Below, piece by piece: positions 9,301 to 16,762 of a stretch of DNA of 64,000 nucleotides. The DNA comes from Saprospiraceae bacterium (GTDB taxonomy: Bacteria; Bacteroidota; Bacteroidia; Chitinophagales; Saprospiraceae): positions 434,001 through 498,000 of the forward strand of contig JAHCHX010000002.1 in assembly GCA_026129545.1 (NCBI GenBank), in the 5' to 3' direction. Both the position numbers and the translations under genes were made by a program. How positions within the stretch are numbered: the stretch's first letter is position 1; each line of letters opens with the position of its first letter. Below the pieces are notes generated by a model. It made no database searches. It had not been told where the DNA came from and was given only the letters and a program-made list of their open reading frames with translations.

Positions 9301-9989
9301 ACTCTGCTTTGGTGACGGTGACAGCCTCCGTGCGCAATGTCTTGTTTGTCAATCGCGCCAACCCGCGATGGGATGCCAGCATCGCGCAGGGCGACAACCG
9401 AAGTCAGGTGGTGCTCACCACCGGCTACGAACAGCGCCGCAACGCCGACCAAACCCTGCACGGACGGCTCAATCTTGGCAAGCAATGGAGCGCCGAGGCC
9501 GATATCGTGCGCAGCGAAAAAACCAGTGACAATGAGGCTTTCGATAGTCGGGATTTCCGCATTTTGGGCTGGCGGGCAGGGCCAAAATTGACTTGGCTGC
9601 CCAACCGGATGTTCCGCGTCGTGTTCAACCTCAACTGGCAGACAGGCCGCAACACGCTCGCAGGGGGCGAGCAGTCCGACCAGACCAACTGGAATACCGA
9701 ACTGACTTGGAACCCCACAGGCCGCGCCAACGCGCAAGGCTTCAGAGCATCCACCTCCATGCGAGCCAGAGGCACTTTTGCCAACATCCGATTCGACGGA
9801 GAACCGAACTCGGCTGTGGCCTTCACGATGCTGGAGGGCTTGCAAGACGGAAAAAACTACTTGTGGGGATTGAACCTCGACCGACAGTTCTCGCGCACAT
9901 TGCAACTAAGCCTGAACTATGAAGGCCGGAAAACAGGAACAAACCGGGTGATACATGTGGCAAGGGCGCAGGTGCGGGCCGTGTTTTAA
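6384..9989 (+). CDS. Large outer-membrane beta-barrel surface protein, unknown function
   Basis: A 1201-residue exported protein with a signal peptide (FCWVAILSCLSLNTMAQ). N-terminal motifs such as STGAYTRGFSLGNSQNLVFNSNL, LQEFDRIFIQLKRKNTTLTAGDYDL, YFSNYFKRLQGAMV and FLDGQLLRRGLNDDYIVDYNLGEVTFTPRRLI belong to a Bacteroidota family of large outer-membrane proteins that shares short motifs with SprA of the type IX system. The second half has alternating aromatic strands typical of a beta-barrel. No ATG precedes the signal peptide: the in-frame stop is at 6354 and the first ATG is inside the signal sequence, so the start is probably TTG at 6384 or 6411. Its last four bases overlap the convergent lysozyme gene. 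Confidence 0.75.
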   Translation: MYHSTNGLVLILRRFCWVAILSCLSLNTMAQYNQDFSNLKTRIIDARLPAQQLDSLTVVAPLVAATDSSSGQVIELEYFSIANNWLHIDTARLRGTFPNCERISITYRVLPFDLGASVSRLDTAAIRRSARPDAIEFDYSPYQPTTKPWETGSLISTGAYTRGFSLGNSQNLVFNSNLNLQLNGKLGNDLEILAALSDNSIPLQPDGTTRQLQEFDRIFIQLKRKNTTLTAGDYDLTRPPYGGYFSNYFKRLQGAMVQSSISHPKSGDTLQIRAAAAVSRGKFARQIILGQEGNQGPYRLQGTEGEQFIIVLAGTEKVFLDGQLLRRGLNDDYIVDYNLGEVTFTPRRLITKDSRVIVEFEYAVQSYLRSTMAANAGWSNRRGRAYFNFYSEQDSRNNGAQEISPTERRALAQVGDNLRNAFAPGIDTLAEFDPNRVLYRSVDTVVCGLPTTILVYSTNPDSARFAARFTQVPSGQGNYVLAPSAANGRVFSWSPPDPISCQPTGNYEPVVKLIAPELRHLYAVGGDFQPFKGGQVQAELALSNRDFNRFSPLNNDDNYGLAGFVGFQQQATFGEQKNWRLTAYTNYERTAPTFFPLNPYRPPEFVRDWNTDNSRDTVGEQIARGGLMLEKKEWGSSRYEFGSFRRQGVYDGQRHFGQASFQRNGHSLFGELNLLTTAGTAEATRFSRPKFDISKTFFTKDSTSQKAFLKVGIYGEREKNERRGTGADTLSHVSFWYDLYRLYFQTPENQGAWQFGGFLAQRNDFFPTGSFFKNNTIANEANLNGSWRNHQKAPQPTNQQISWTFTYRTLRILDAELTTLEPQETYLGRADYNLTAWKNALNFTTGYEIGSGQSPKVEFTYLAVNPGEGQYTWVDRNRDSIIQIDEMEIAVFQDQANYVRIAVTTPEYIRTNNVLFNQNLRLEPRLLWANSKRKWLKTLSRFSTQSTLQINRRTFAGAAGVSPWNPFQFAIADSALVTVTASVRNVLFVNRANPRWDASIAQGDNRSQVVLTTGYEQRRNADQTLHGRLNLGKQWSAEADIVRSEKTSDNEAFDSRDFRILGWRAGPKLTWLPNRMFRVVFNLNWQTGRNTLAGGEQSDQTNWNTELTWNPTGRANAQGFRASTSMRARGTFANIRFDGEPNSAVAFTMLEGLQDGKNYLWGLNLDRQFSRTLQLSLNYEGRKTGTNRVIHVARAQVRAVF

Positions 9990-10711
9990 GGAGCCAAGTC
10001 TGCTTCCGTTCCGAGAGAAGCAGGGAACCAGCACAATTTGTCGAGCATCTCCCAGCCGCCAGGAAAAACGTTCAAATCCACTCGTCTGGAAATGCCGTCC
10101 ACGCAGCCTTCGCTGGAATACTGCCAGATGTCCCATTTTTTGCCAGTAGTCAAAAGTGGGCGCTCGCTGGAATAGCGAGCAATCCAAAGCGGATAATCCT
10201 CAAAATGGCCAGCCAAATAACGTTCGTAGAAATACTGGTTGGTGTAGATGATGGGCCGAATGCCCAACGTGCTTTCGACGATATCGAGCCAAATGCGAGC
10301 CTCTTGAAGCATAATTTCGGTAGCGATGCCATCCGTTCGCTCAATGTCGAGCACCGGCGCAAGGTCGCCGGGCAGCATTTCCACAAATTGGAGAAAATTG
10401 CTCGCCTGTTCGTCGCCACAGCCAAAAGCGCGAAAAAAATGATAGGCACCCCGCCGAATGCCCAACCGTCGAAGACTCTCCCAATTGCGGCAAAACAAAC
10501 TGTCGCGGTAATCGTGGCCTTCGGTAGCTTTCACAAAAGCAAAATCAACTGCCTGACGCTCCGTTACCATTTCCCAATCAATCACTTTCTGATAATGAGA
10601 GACATCCACGCCCTGTAGCTCCATGACGGGCGACAATACCGGCGCCACAGTGTTGCGACTTCCCACAAAGGGGACAAGAATGAACAAGAGAAATGTAGAG
10701 TGTCTCATCAT
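9986..10711 (-). CDS. Glycoside hydrolase family 25 (lysozyme-like) protein
   Basis: A 241-residue muramidase of family GH25, which cleaves the MurNAc-GlcNAc beta-1,4 bond in peptidoglycan. The N-terminal hydrophobic stretch (MMRHSTFLLFILVPFVGS) indicates export. The GH25 motifs are all visible: GVDVSHYQKVIDWEMV near residue 34, FAFVKATEGHDYRD, RRGAYHFFRA, APVLDIERTDG (the catalytic acidic pair D-x-E), PIIYTNQYFYERYL and KKWDIWQYSSEG. It may serve cell-wall turnover or act against other bacteria. The gene has two adjacent ATG codons at its start. Its stop codon overlaps the convergent outer-membrane protein gene by four bases. Confidence 0.93.
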   Translation of the reverse strand: MMRHSTFLLFILVPFVGSRNTVAPVLSPVMELQGVDVSHYQKVIDWEMVTERQAVDFAFVKATEGHDYRDSLFCRNWESLRRLGIRRGAYHFFRAFGCGDEQASNFLQFVEMLPGDLAPVLDIERTDGIATEIMLQEARIWLDIVESTLGIRPIIYTNQYFYERYLAGHFEDYPLWIARYSSERPLLTTGKKWDIWQYSSEGCVDGISRRVDLNVFPGGWEMLDKLCWFPASLGTEADLAP

Positions 10712-11032
10712 GAGTCAAAACGTTCGATAGCTGCGAAAGTAGTGCGAGTAGTCCGTATTCACGTCAGATTAACCGTTTGTTTAGTCGTTGGCCGACAATT
10801 TTTCGGCGGGCATAATTCATGCCGGAATTTATACCCTGCAACCAACGCCCTGTCTTTCAGAGGCTTAAAAAATGTCGCGCACACACCAAAAAATCTGCCG
10901 CCCGCATCTTGCATTTCAGAAGGTTCACAAGCCTATATTTTTTCCAAACCCTTTCGTGAAAAACAGCACTATGCTCAGTGTCGCAGCACACTGCGCCATG
11001 TACCGCATTCTTCAAAACCAACATCAAGCATT
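10712..11032. other. Divergent intergenic region between GH25 and exbD
   Basis: The 321 bases hold the upstream regions of two divergent genes. I see no protein gene, RNA or strong promoter match. A fused open frame runs through this region into exbD, but its translation up to residue 111 has no resemblance to a protein domain. Confidence 0.5.
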
Positions 11033-11650
11033 ATGGCAGGCTTTCCAGATTCCAGCAACGGCACGAGCAGAACAACGCCCGGCAACATTCGTTCAAAAAA
11101 ACGCTCCACCCGCGTTGACCTGACACCCATGGTGGATTTGGCTTTTTTGCTCATCACCTTCTTCATGCTCGCCACCACATTGGCCAAACCCCATGTCATG
11201 GCTTTGGTCATGCCCGACAATGAAAGGGATGCCTCTATCGAGTTGCCACAGTCCAAAGTGCTCACGATTCTACTCGGCGCTGACAACAAAGTGTATTGGT
11301 ATGAAGGTATTGAAAACGCCGCGCTTGACTCCACCGACTACTCAGCATCGGGGCTACGTCAGGTGATTTTGGGAAAAATGAAACGTGTGCAGGCCAAATG
11401 GGGCTCGGATACATACACCAACGTTAAAAGTCTGGAGGAAAAAACAGGCTCGCATCTGAACGTCATCATCAAGCCGACTCGCGCATCCAGCTTCCAAAAC
11501 CTCGTGGATGCTTTGGATAAAATGGCCGTATGCCGGGTGCGCTACTATGTGTTGCTCGATGTTTCCCCACAGGAAGAAGCGTTCATCGCTGCACCGTCTG
11601 AAGGATTGCGCTTCACCACAAAACAACAGCTCGAAGCGGCTCTTCGCTAA
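11033..11650 (+). CDS. exbD: ExbD/TolR family biopolymer transport protein
   Basis: A 205-residue inner-membrane protein that with ExbB forms the proton channel energising TonB. A short basic N-terminus (KKRSTRVDLTPMVDLAFLL) leads into the single membrane helix; the aspartate in TPMVDLAFLLITFFM is the conserved proton-carrying residue. The rest is periplasmic. The start ATG at 11033 was chosen because it places about 30 residues before the helix, as usual; the open frame upstream is long but not protein-like. tonB follows after 37 bases, so the two probably form an operon. No exbB is in the window, which is unusual for this pair. Confidence 0.9.
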   Translation: MAGFPDSSNGTSRTTPGNIRSKKRSTRVDLTPMVDLAFLLITFFMLATTLAKPHVMALVMPDNERDASIELPQSKVLTILLGADNKVYWYEGIENAALDSTDYSASGLRQVILGKMKRVQAKWGSDTYTNVKSLEEKTGSHLNVIIKPTRASSFQNLVDALDKMAVCRVRYYVLLDVSPQEEAFIAAPSEGLRFTTKQQLEAALR

Positions 11651-11687
11651 CCGCTTCTCCATTTCTTCACTCAATCACTTTCATATC

Positions 11688-12524
11688 ATGAACACTCCAC
11701 AATTCGTGTCGCCAAAGGACGCGCTGGACATCGTTTTCGCCGACAGAAACAAAAATTACGGGGCCTACCAACTGCGCCGCGCCTATCCGCGCCACCTCCG
11801 CAGCGCCCTGAGCATCGGCTTTTTGCTCCTTGCGCTGGGCATCGGGCTTCCCGACCTATTGAGCGCCATTTCCAGCAAGTTCCCCGAACCGCCCGCCCGC
11901 GAAGTGATAGCCGAACCGGGGCCACCACCCGACATTGATGCCGACAATCCACCGCCCCCCCCACCCCCTCCGCCGCCTACACCACCACCGCCAGTACGCG
12001 CGACGATTCGTTTTGTGCCGCCCTCCCCCACTCCCGATGAACTTGTGCAGGATGAACAGCCTCCCACTCAAGAGGATGTGCTCAATGCAGCCGCCGAAGT
12101 AGGTGCGACCACTCGTGCCTCGGAAGGGGACGCGCCGCCCACACTGCGAGACGTGCCTGACTTTCCGCGAGAAGTGGAAAACTCGAAAAAAGCACGAGAT
12201 GACGGCGAGTACAATATGGTGACGGTGCAAAAACCACCGACTTTCCCCGGAGGGGAGCAAGATTTGTTGAGATATCTGGCTGAAAACATCAACTATCCCG
12301 CACTTGCCCGAGAGGCGGGCATAGAAGGGACGGTGGCGCTCAGCTTTGTGGTCAATAAGGACGGCAGCGTGACCGATGTGAGCATCCTGAAAGATATTGG
12401 CGGCGGATGCGGCAAGGAAGCCGTGCGAGTCGTGCAGTCCATGCCCCGCTGGACTCCCGGGGAAGCCAACGGGCATCCAGTGAAAGTGCGATTCACGCTG
12501 CCCGTCCGATTCAGGTTGCAGTAA
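11688..12524 (+). CDS. tonB: TonB family energy transducer
   Basis: TonB carries energy from the ExbB/ExbD motor to outer-membrane receptors. The 278 residues have a cytoplasmic start with the motif DIVFADRNKNYGAYQLRRAY found in Bacteroidota TonB proteins, one membrane helix at about residues 42-62 (ALSIGFLLLALGIG), a proline-rich span near residues 84-100, and the TonB C-terminal domain from about residue 185 (FPGGEQDLLRYLAENINYP, then EGTVALSFVVNKDGSV and MPRWTPGEANGHPVKV). The start ATG at 11688 sits 37 bases after exbD. The proline run is encoded by a C-rich tract. Confidence 0.93.
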   Translation: MNTPQFVSPKDALDIVFADRNKNYGAYQLRRAYPRHLRSALSIGFLLLALGIGLPDLLSAISSKFPEPPAREVIAEPGPPPDIDADNPPPPPPPPPPTPPPPVRATIRFVPPSPTPDELVQDEQPPTQEDVLNAAAEVGATTRASEGDAPPTLRDVPDFPREVENSKKARDDGEYNMVTVQKPPTFPGGEQDLLRYLAENINYPALAREAGIEGTVALSFVVNKDGSVTDVSILKDIGGGCGKEAVRVVQSMPRWTPGEANGHPVKVRFTLPVRFRLQ

Positions 12525-12542
12525 AGAGAATTGGCAACCGAG

Positions 12543-12941
12543 TTACAAAGCCCCTCTTTTGATGACCCAAACTACCAAGCATGCCACTGCCAACAAAGCA
12601 ATGAGGCCGGCAATGCCGAAGTTAAAAAACGAAAGCACAATGGCGATGCCCAAACCAAAAAGCCCAAACCAGAGCCATTGTTCCACAGGGTCGCTGAAAT
12701 CCACTTGCATTCCTTGTTTGGCGGCTTTGCGCTCTATTTTTTTGGAAAGCCGATGGAGGCGCTTTTCCGCTTTTTTATCCAACGTTTTGGAATGAAGCGC
12801 GGGTGCCTCGCTCAATTTTTCAACAAAACCCGCACGCATTTCATCTTTGGAAATCGCGGTAGCTGCATACGTCGAGGAAGGCGCAAGGCCGAGCAGGCAA
12901 AGCAGGGAAACGAAAAGCAGGGTGAGTGTCAGTTTATCCAT
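12543..12941 (-). CDS. Small membrane protein with signal peptide, unknown function
   Basis: A 132-residue protein. It starts with a signal peptide (MDKLTLTLLFVSLLCLLGL, cleavage after YAA), then a charged helical segment rich in lysine (KTLDKKAEKRLHRLSKKIERKAAKQ), and ends with two close hydrophobic helices (WLWFGLFGLGIAIVLSFF and AGLIALLAVACLVVWVI). Similar small Bacteroidota proteins have no known function. The ATG at 12941 was preferred over an upstream start because it gives a clean signal peptide. It lies convergent to tonB (18 bases) and downstream of the oxidase block, separated from it by a hairpin. Confidence 0.65.
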   Translation of the reverse strand: MDKLTLTLLFVSLLCLLGLAPSSTYAATAISKDEMRAGFVEKLSEAPALHSKTLDKKAEKRLHRLSKKIERKAAKQGMQVDFSDPVEQWLWFGLFGLGIAIVLSFFNFGIAGLIALLAVACLVVWVIKRGAL

Positions 12942-13001
12942 ACGAGAGAGGGTTTGATTATGAATTGCGGCGGCGAAAATAATAGCAAGCATATCGAAAC
13001 A

Positions 13002-13037
13002 GCGATGCCCGGCAGAATTTTAACTGCCGGGCATCGC
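13002..13037. terminator. Hairpin, possible terminator
   Basis: GCGATGCCCGGCAG at 13002-13015 pairs perfectly with 13024-13037, an 8-base loop between. It lies just past the stop of the 92-residue gene on the minus strand. The tail after the stem on that strand (TGTTTCG) is only weakly T-rich. Confidence 0.55.
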
Positions 13038-13059
13038 CCCAAAAACCCGAGCCTGAAAA

Positions 13060-13338
13060 TCAGGCAAAATCCTGCTCTGAAAGTTCGGATACCTCTTGGC
13101 GCTCCTTGCGCCGATTGCTCCACCACCAATAGCCGATGCCAAACACCAGCAGGTAAGGCAGCATCAACATATAAAGGATGCCGGCGTTCAGCCCGCGCGG
13201 GTCGCCTCCCCCGTTTTTCAGATTGGCTTCGGCGGAGGCCTTGCACATGGCGCACTGGGCCGCTGAAGGCTCCACAAGGCAAAGCACCAGCAATGCCACA
13301 AGCACCACGAACCCGATTTTTGAAAGTATATTTTTCAT
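13060..13338 (-). CDS. Small exported CxxC membrane protein next to oxidase genes
   Basis: A 92-residue protein with a signal peptide (ILSKIGFVVLVALLVLCL, cleavage near SAA), directly followed by QCAMCKASAEANLK, which presents a CxxC pair to the periplasm. One membrane helix follows (ILYMLMLPYLLVFGIGYWWW) and a short charged cytoplasmic tail. I do not recognise a named family. The gene is 13 bases past the DUF420 gene and co-oriented with the oxidase block, so a role in copper or heme delivery to the oxidase is a reasonable guess from context only. Confidence 0.7.
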   Translation of the reverse strand: MKNILSKIGFVVLVALLVLCLVEPSAAQCAMCKASAEANLKNGGGDPRGLNAGILYMLMLPYLLVFGIGYWWWSNRRKERQEVSELSEQDFA

Positions 13339-13351
13339 AACACACTCATTT

Positions 13352-13894
13352 TTATGTTGGGTAATAAGGCCGCAGCATCAGGTAGCAAATCGGCCCGGTC
13401 ACTGCCACATACAACCAAAGCGGGAACACCCACCGCGCCATTTTTTTGTGGCGCTCGAATTGGTTGGTGTAAGCACGGGTAAAGGTAAGCAGAATGAAAG
13501 GCAATATCACCGCAGCCAGTACGACATGGGTGATGAGAAAGAAGAAGTAAATCGTCCGCATCACCCCTTCCCCTCCGTAGCGGGTCTCAGGAGTGGTAAA
13601 ATGGTAAAGCACATACGAGACGAGGAATAGCGCCGAGCAAGCCATCGCCGCGTAAATAGCGCGACGGTGATTTTCCACCTGCTTGTTTTTGATGAAGTAG
13701 AGTGCCAACAGGAGTATCGCTGCCGCCAGCGCATTCAACGACGCATGTATGGGCGGCAAAAAACTAAAGTCAACACCAAGGTCAATCTTATACCGCCGCA
13801 TCAATCCGACCAATAGCAATACCACGCCGGAAATGATGTATGCCAATACGTTGAGCCTTTTTTCCAACTGAATATCGGGAGCTGCTGCTGCCAT
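13352..13894 (-). CDS. DUF420 family membrane protein (CtaM/YozB-like)
   Basis: A 180-residue integral membrane protein with five predicted helices. Conserved features are FLPPIHASLNALAAAILLLALYFI, NHRRAIYAAMACSALFLVSYVLYH and HVVLAAVILPFILLTF, with histidines in helices that are typical of DUF420. The family includes Bacillus YozB and Staphylococcus CtaM, the latter required for maturation of a heme-copper oxidase. The place directly after SCO-like and oxidase genes fits that role. The ATG at 13894 is taken as the start; the in-frame TTG at 13930, overlapping the upstream stop codon, is a less likely choice. Confidence 0.87.
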   Translation of the reverse strand: MAAAAPDIQLEKRLNVLAYIISGVVLLLVGLMRRYKIDLGVDFSFLPPIHASLNALAAAILLLALYFIKNKQVENHRRAIYAAMACSALFLVSYVLYHFTTPETRYGGEGVMRTIYFFFLITHVVLAAVILPFILLTFTRAYTNQFERHKKMARWVFPLWLYVAVTGPICYLMLRPYYPT

Positions 13895-13926
13895 CGGGTT
13901 GTGTTGTTTTTGTTTTTTCAAAAAAA

Positions 13927-14553
13927 TCAATTTTTCACAGGCAACAGCAACGCAATGTGCTGCACCATGCGGTCCACCTGTTTTTGGTTGGTGGCATCGT
14001 AGAAGCGACGGATGGTGCCGGCAGTGTCGGCCAGGGCGAAGTACCGGGGTACAGGTTTAATGCCCTCCGCCAGGCAAAACGACTCATAGCCGTTTTCAAT
14101 CGCAGTCCGCCACGACCCGAGGCCACCCGACCAAGCCCATGTGGCATGGTCGGCGCTCGGCATTTTCTGAGCATGAGAGCGGAACTCTGCCGTTCCACCA
14201 TTGGCTATCATTGCCAGCCTGAATTCGTTTGTGCTGCCAAACTGGTCAAACAGTTTTTCAGCCGTGTCGAGAATCTGCCGATTGGTTTCCGTCAGGTCAG
14301 GATTGTCGCCAAAAATGTGCACCACTGTCACTTTTCCTTTGAGTTGGTCCTCCCAAGTGCCGTCCGGCCAAATGATAGGAGCCTTGGCTATTTTTCCATA
14401 ATCGGCCAGTTCGGCCACCGCGGCCTTGCGCCAGTTAAGCCCACTGCGCAAATAAAACCAAGAAACAGCAGGAAGTCCCACGAGTATGAGGAACAAGGCC
14501 GCCGCGATATAAACCTTTCGCCCCATGGAGGGCTTTTTTGCTTCGTTTTCCAT
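13927..14553 (-). CDS. SCO1/SenC-like thioredoxin-fold protein lacking the copper cysteines
   Basis: A 208-residue protein with one N-terminal membrane helix (VYIAAALFLILVGLPAVSWFYL) and a periplasmic thioredoxin-like domain. The order of elements follows SCO proteins: GKVTVVHIFGDNPDLTETN where SCO has the CxxxC copper motif, LFDQFGSTNEFRLAMIANGG, and PVPRYFALADTAGTIRRFYD. No cysteine is present at the metal site, and the conserved histidine is not evident; the only cysteine is in ESFCLAEG. It therefore probably cannot bind copper in the SCO way and may have a structural or regulatory part in CuA assembly. It sits between subunit IV and DUF420, a normal place for a SCO gene. Confidence 0.75.
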   Translation of the reverse strand: MENEAKKPSMGRKVYIAAALFLILVGLPAVSWFYLRSGLNWRKAAVAELADYGKIAKAPIIWPDGTWEDQLKGKVTVVHIFGDNPDLTETNRQILDTAEKLFDQFGSTNEFRLAMIANGGTAEFRSHAQKMPSADHATWAWSGGLGSWRTAIENGYESFCLAEGIKPVPRYFALADTAGTIRRFYDATNQKQVDRMVQHIALLLPVKN

Positions 14554-14576
14554 CTGTCAAAGTTCTGATTATCAAC

Positions 14577-14610
14577 AAAAAAGGCGAGGTTTTGTTTCCC
14601 CGCCTTTTTT
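14577..14610. terminator. Intrinsic terminator between subunit IV and SCO-like genes
   Basis: AAAAAAGGCG at 14577-14586 and CGCCTTTTTT at 14601-14610 form a stem with A and T tracts on both sides, so it could work in either direction. For the leftward operon it falls after the subunit IV gene and would partly separate the assembly genes from the oxidase genes. Confidence 0.75.
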
Positions 14611-14629
14611 GTTTGAGCGAATAACAACG

Positions 14630-15058
14630 TCAACCTTTCATGGTGCCGGGCAGGATGTACCCCTGTGGCTTGCCCACCGGAGCTGGGCTGACAACTTCCT
14701 CGTTTTTTTCCTGAATCAATTCGCGGCGCGCGCCCCAAGAGTTGCCTTCTTGGAAGAAGGCGATAATCGCCCAAATCAAAAGCGTGGTGGGAAGCAGCAC
14801 GCTCATGACCAAACCGCGCACTTCATACGCCATGTGCATGAAGTAAAAAATAATGAAATAGGCTTTGAACAGGGAGAAGCCAATCATAAGGAGCATATAA
14901 AGGTAATGCCCAAACCCCTCCGTGAATCGGATGCTGGGCACGATATGTCCTTTGGCAAAAAGGGCGATGACAACTTCCACAATCGTCACCACGCCGAGTA
15001 TCATCAGCCCGCGAAAGACGAGGGCTTTTTGTTCTTCATAAGTTTGATGTCCAGCCAT
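14630..15058 (-). CDS. Cytochrome c oxidase subunit IV family protein
   Basis: A 142-residue inner-membrane protein with three helices: ALVFRGLMILGVVTIVEVVIALF, YMLLMIGFSLFKAYFIIFYFMHM and VMSVLLPTTLLIWAIIAFF. The central FKAYFIIFYFMHMAYE is the signature of the bacterial oxidase subunit IV (CtaF-like) family, which stabilises the catalytic subunits. The C-terminus is polar and proline-rich. The open frame extends further upstream, but the ATG at 15058 (MAGHQTYEEQ) leaves a normal gap after the subunit III gene. Confidence 0.88.
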   Translation of the reverse strand: MAGHQTYEEQKALVFRGLMILGVVTIVEVVIALFAKGHIVPSIRFTEGFGHYLYMLLMIGFSLFKAYFIIFYFMHMAYEVRGLVMSVLLPTTLLIWAIIAFFQEGNSWGARRELIQEKNEEVVSPAPVGKPQGYILPGTMKG

Positions 15059-15150
15059 TTCTTTGAAATGTTGATTTGTTGAACAGTTAGTTGACAGACA
15101 AAGCGAGGCTCGAGTTTGAGTCAAATTTTTGCCTCACACGGACTTGAGTT

Positions 15151-16053
15151 TTAGAGGAGGTAGAACACAAGAAACACAAACACCCACACCAAGTCCACAA
15201 AGTGCCAATAAAGCCCGATTTTCTCCACCATCTCGTAGCCGTTGCGTCGAGCGGCGTACACGCCTCCCGCAGCATTGATGGCAATGATGGCGAGAAACAG
15301 CACCCCAGAAAAAACGTGGAAACCGTGGAAACCCGTGATGAAAAAGAAAAGTGCTCCAAACGCTTTCGGCCCCATTTCCTGCACGCCCGTTTGCCCCGCA
15401 TAAGGCCCCGTGGTGTACTTTATTTTGCGCTGGATGAACTCATCTTTCATCGTGCCGTCAGCCTGACGCACAGGGTGCATGTGCAGCAGATATGAGTCCC
15501 CTTTCTGGAAAACATCAGGCGAGCCATCCGTTTTTTTTGCTTCCGTGCCGTCGTCATTCAGATAAATGCCGTCCGCGATGTGGCGACCAAATGGGTTTTG
15601 CTTCACGGTCATGTTCTCGCCCGCAATCAGCGTCGTCCATTCATAGGCCTGACAACCCAAAAAAGTGGCGCCGCCCAATATGGTCAAAAACATCCAATAC
15701 ACCACTCCGCGCTGGTTCTCGCGGTGTCCTTCCTGCACGGCGCGTACCATTGTGACCGAACTAAATATGAGGACAAAAGTCATGAACGTCACGAAGACCA
15801 ATGGCCAATGTGCCTTGACGAAAGGAAAAGAGGCGAACACAAAGTCAGGTTCTGGCCAAGAGGGCATGCTGAAACGAAGCGCCCCGTATGCAATAAGGAA
15901 GCCCGCAAACGTGAATGCGTCGGAAACGAGAAAATACCACATCATCAGCTTGCCATAACTCGCCTTAAGTGGCTCCTTACCACCCTCCCAGAGGTGAGCA
16001 TCGTCTGCGTGTTCGTGCGTGTCGTGCGCGTGTGTAACAGATGTTTCTGCCAT
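15151..16053 (-). CDS. Cytochrome c oxidase subunit III (long form)
   Basis: A 300-residue heme-copper oxidase subunit III with about seven predicted helices. The N-terminus is histidine- and aspartate-rich (THAHDTHEHADDAH). Typical motifs are MMWYFLVSDAFTFAGFL, LGCQAYEWTTLI, FGALFFFITGFHGFHVFSGV and GLYWHFVDLVWVFVFLVFYLL. A soluble insertion of about 60 residues lies between the helix ending in YEW and the FITGFHGFH helix. Subunit III protects proton uptake in the oxidase. It is the second of two subunit III genes in tandem; that doubling is usual in Bacteroidota oxidase loci. Confidence 0.92.
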   Translation of the reverse strand: MAETSVTHAHDTHEHADDAHLWEGGKEPLKASYGKLMMWYFLVSDAFTFAGFLIAYGALRFSMPSWPEPDFVFASFPFVKAHWPLVFVTFMTFVLIFSSVTMVRAVQEGHRENQRGVVYWMFLTILGGATFLGCQAYEWTTLIAGENMTVKQNPFGRHIADGIYLNDDGTEAKKTDGSPDVFQKGDSYLLHMHPVRQADGTMKDEFIQRKIKYTTGPYAGQTGVQEMGPKAFGALFFFITGFHGFHVFSGVLFLAIIAINAAGGVYAARRNGYEMVEKIGLYWHFVDLVWVFVFLVFYLL

Positions 16054-16091
16054 GATAATCAGTCAGTTAATATGTCAAAATTAAAAGTGGT

Positions 16092-16670
16092 TCAAGATTG
16101 CAACATGAAAAACACAATCAAATAGAGCCAAAGCACATCCACGAAATGCCAGTAATTGACCACCAATTCAAAGCGCAATCTCCGACGTTCCGTTGGTCTG
16201 TACGGCAGCACAAATGCGTAAATCATTGCCACAATCAGTGCCGCGATACCACCCAGCACGTGCGCCGCATGCAACCCGGAAATCACATACACGAACGAAC
16301 TGGAAGGGTTGATGGTGAAAGTCGCACCGATAGCTGTCATCGCCACCCAACCTTGATATTGCAGCACCACAAAAAGAATTCCCAGCACAAAAGTCGCCAC
16401 CAGCAGTCCCTTGTACAGTTGCTCATTGCCTTTTTTAAAAGCGGTGTAAGAAACGTGAAGGGTCAAACTGCTGAGTAAAATCACCACCGTGTTGAGAAAA
16501 AAGATATCTGGCAATTTGAACTCAAACCAATTGCCAGCAGCTCTCCGCACCACATATGCACTCGTGATGGCCCCGAACATCATCACGATGCTCGCAATGC
16601 CGACCCAAAGCGCAAGCTTCTGTGGCGGTATTTTGCTTCGGCTATATTCAGGAGATGAAATGGCTCCCAT
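16092..16670 (-). CDS. Cytochrome c oxidase subunit III family protein (short form)
   Basis: A 192-residue subunit III homologue with five helices. Motifs include KLALWVGIASIVMMFGAITSAYVVRRA, YQGWVAMTAIGATF, GLHAAHVLGGIAALIVAMIYA and VNYWHFVDVLWLYLIVFFML. The glutamate usual in the first helix pair of long subunit III proteins is not obvious, as in short CyoC-type forms. It is transcribed before the long subunit III gene and after the heme O synthase gene, 85 bases from the latter with a hairpin in the gap. Confidence 0.9.
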   Translation of the reverse strand: MGAISSPEYSRSKIPPQKLALWVGIASIVMMFGAITSAYVVRRAAGNWFEFKLPDIFFLNTVVILLSSLTLHVSYTAFKKGNEQLYKGLLVATFVLGILFVVLQYQGWVAMTAIGATFTINPSSSFVYVISGLHAAHVLGGIAALIVAMIYAFVLPYRPTERRRLRFELVVNYWHFVDVLWLYLIVFFMLQS

Positions 16671-16678
16671 TCTTTTTG

Positions 16679-16762
16679 AATTTAGAGGACTTAGAGGATT
16701 TACAGGGGGTTTAGAGAGATTTAGAAAGATATTTTTCTACCCCCCCCTAAATCCTCTAAATT
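16679..16762. repeat. Inverted repeat at the ctaB/subunit III junction
   Basis: AATTTAGAGGA at 16679-16689 pairs with TCCTCTAAATT at 16752-16762, with G-rich and C-rich tracts inside that extend pairing. The right arm covers the ctaB stop codon. It may attenuate or stabilise the operon transcript. Confidence 0.5.

Noticed and set aside
10700..11032. N-terminal extension of exbD
   Set aside because: The 111 extra residues do not resemble a protein; ExbD normally starts shortly before its single helix.
12531..13340. 269-codon open frame on the plus strand
   Set aside because: Overlaps two small leftward genes with signal peptides and a hairpin; translation is not protein-like.
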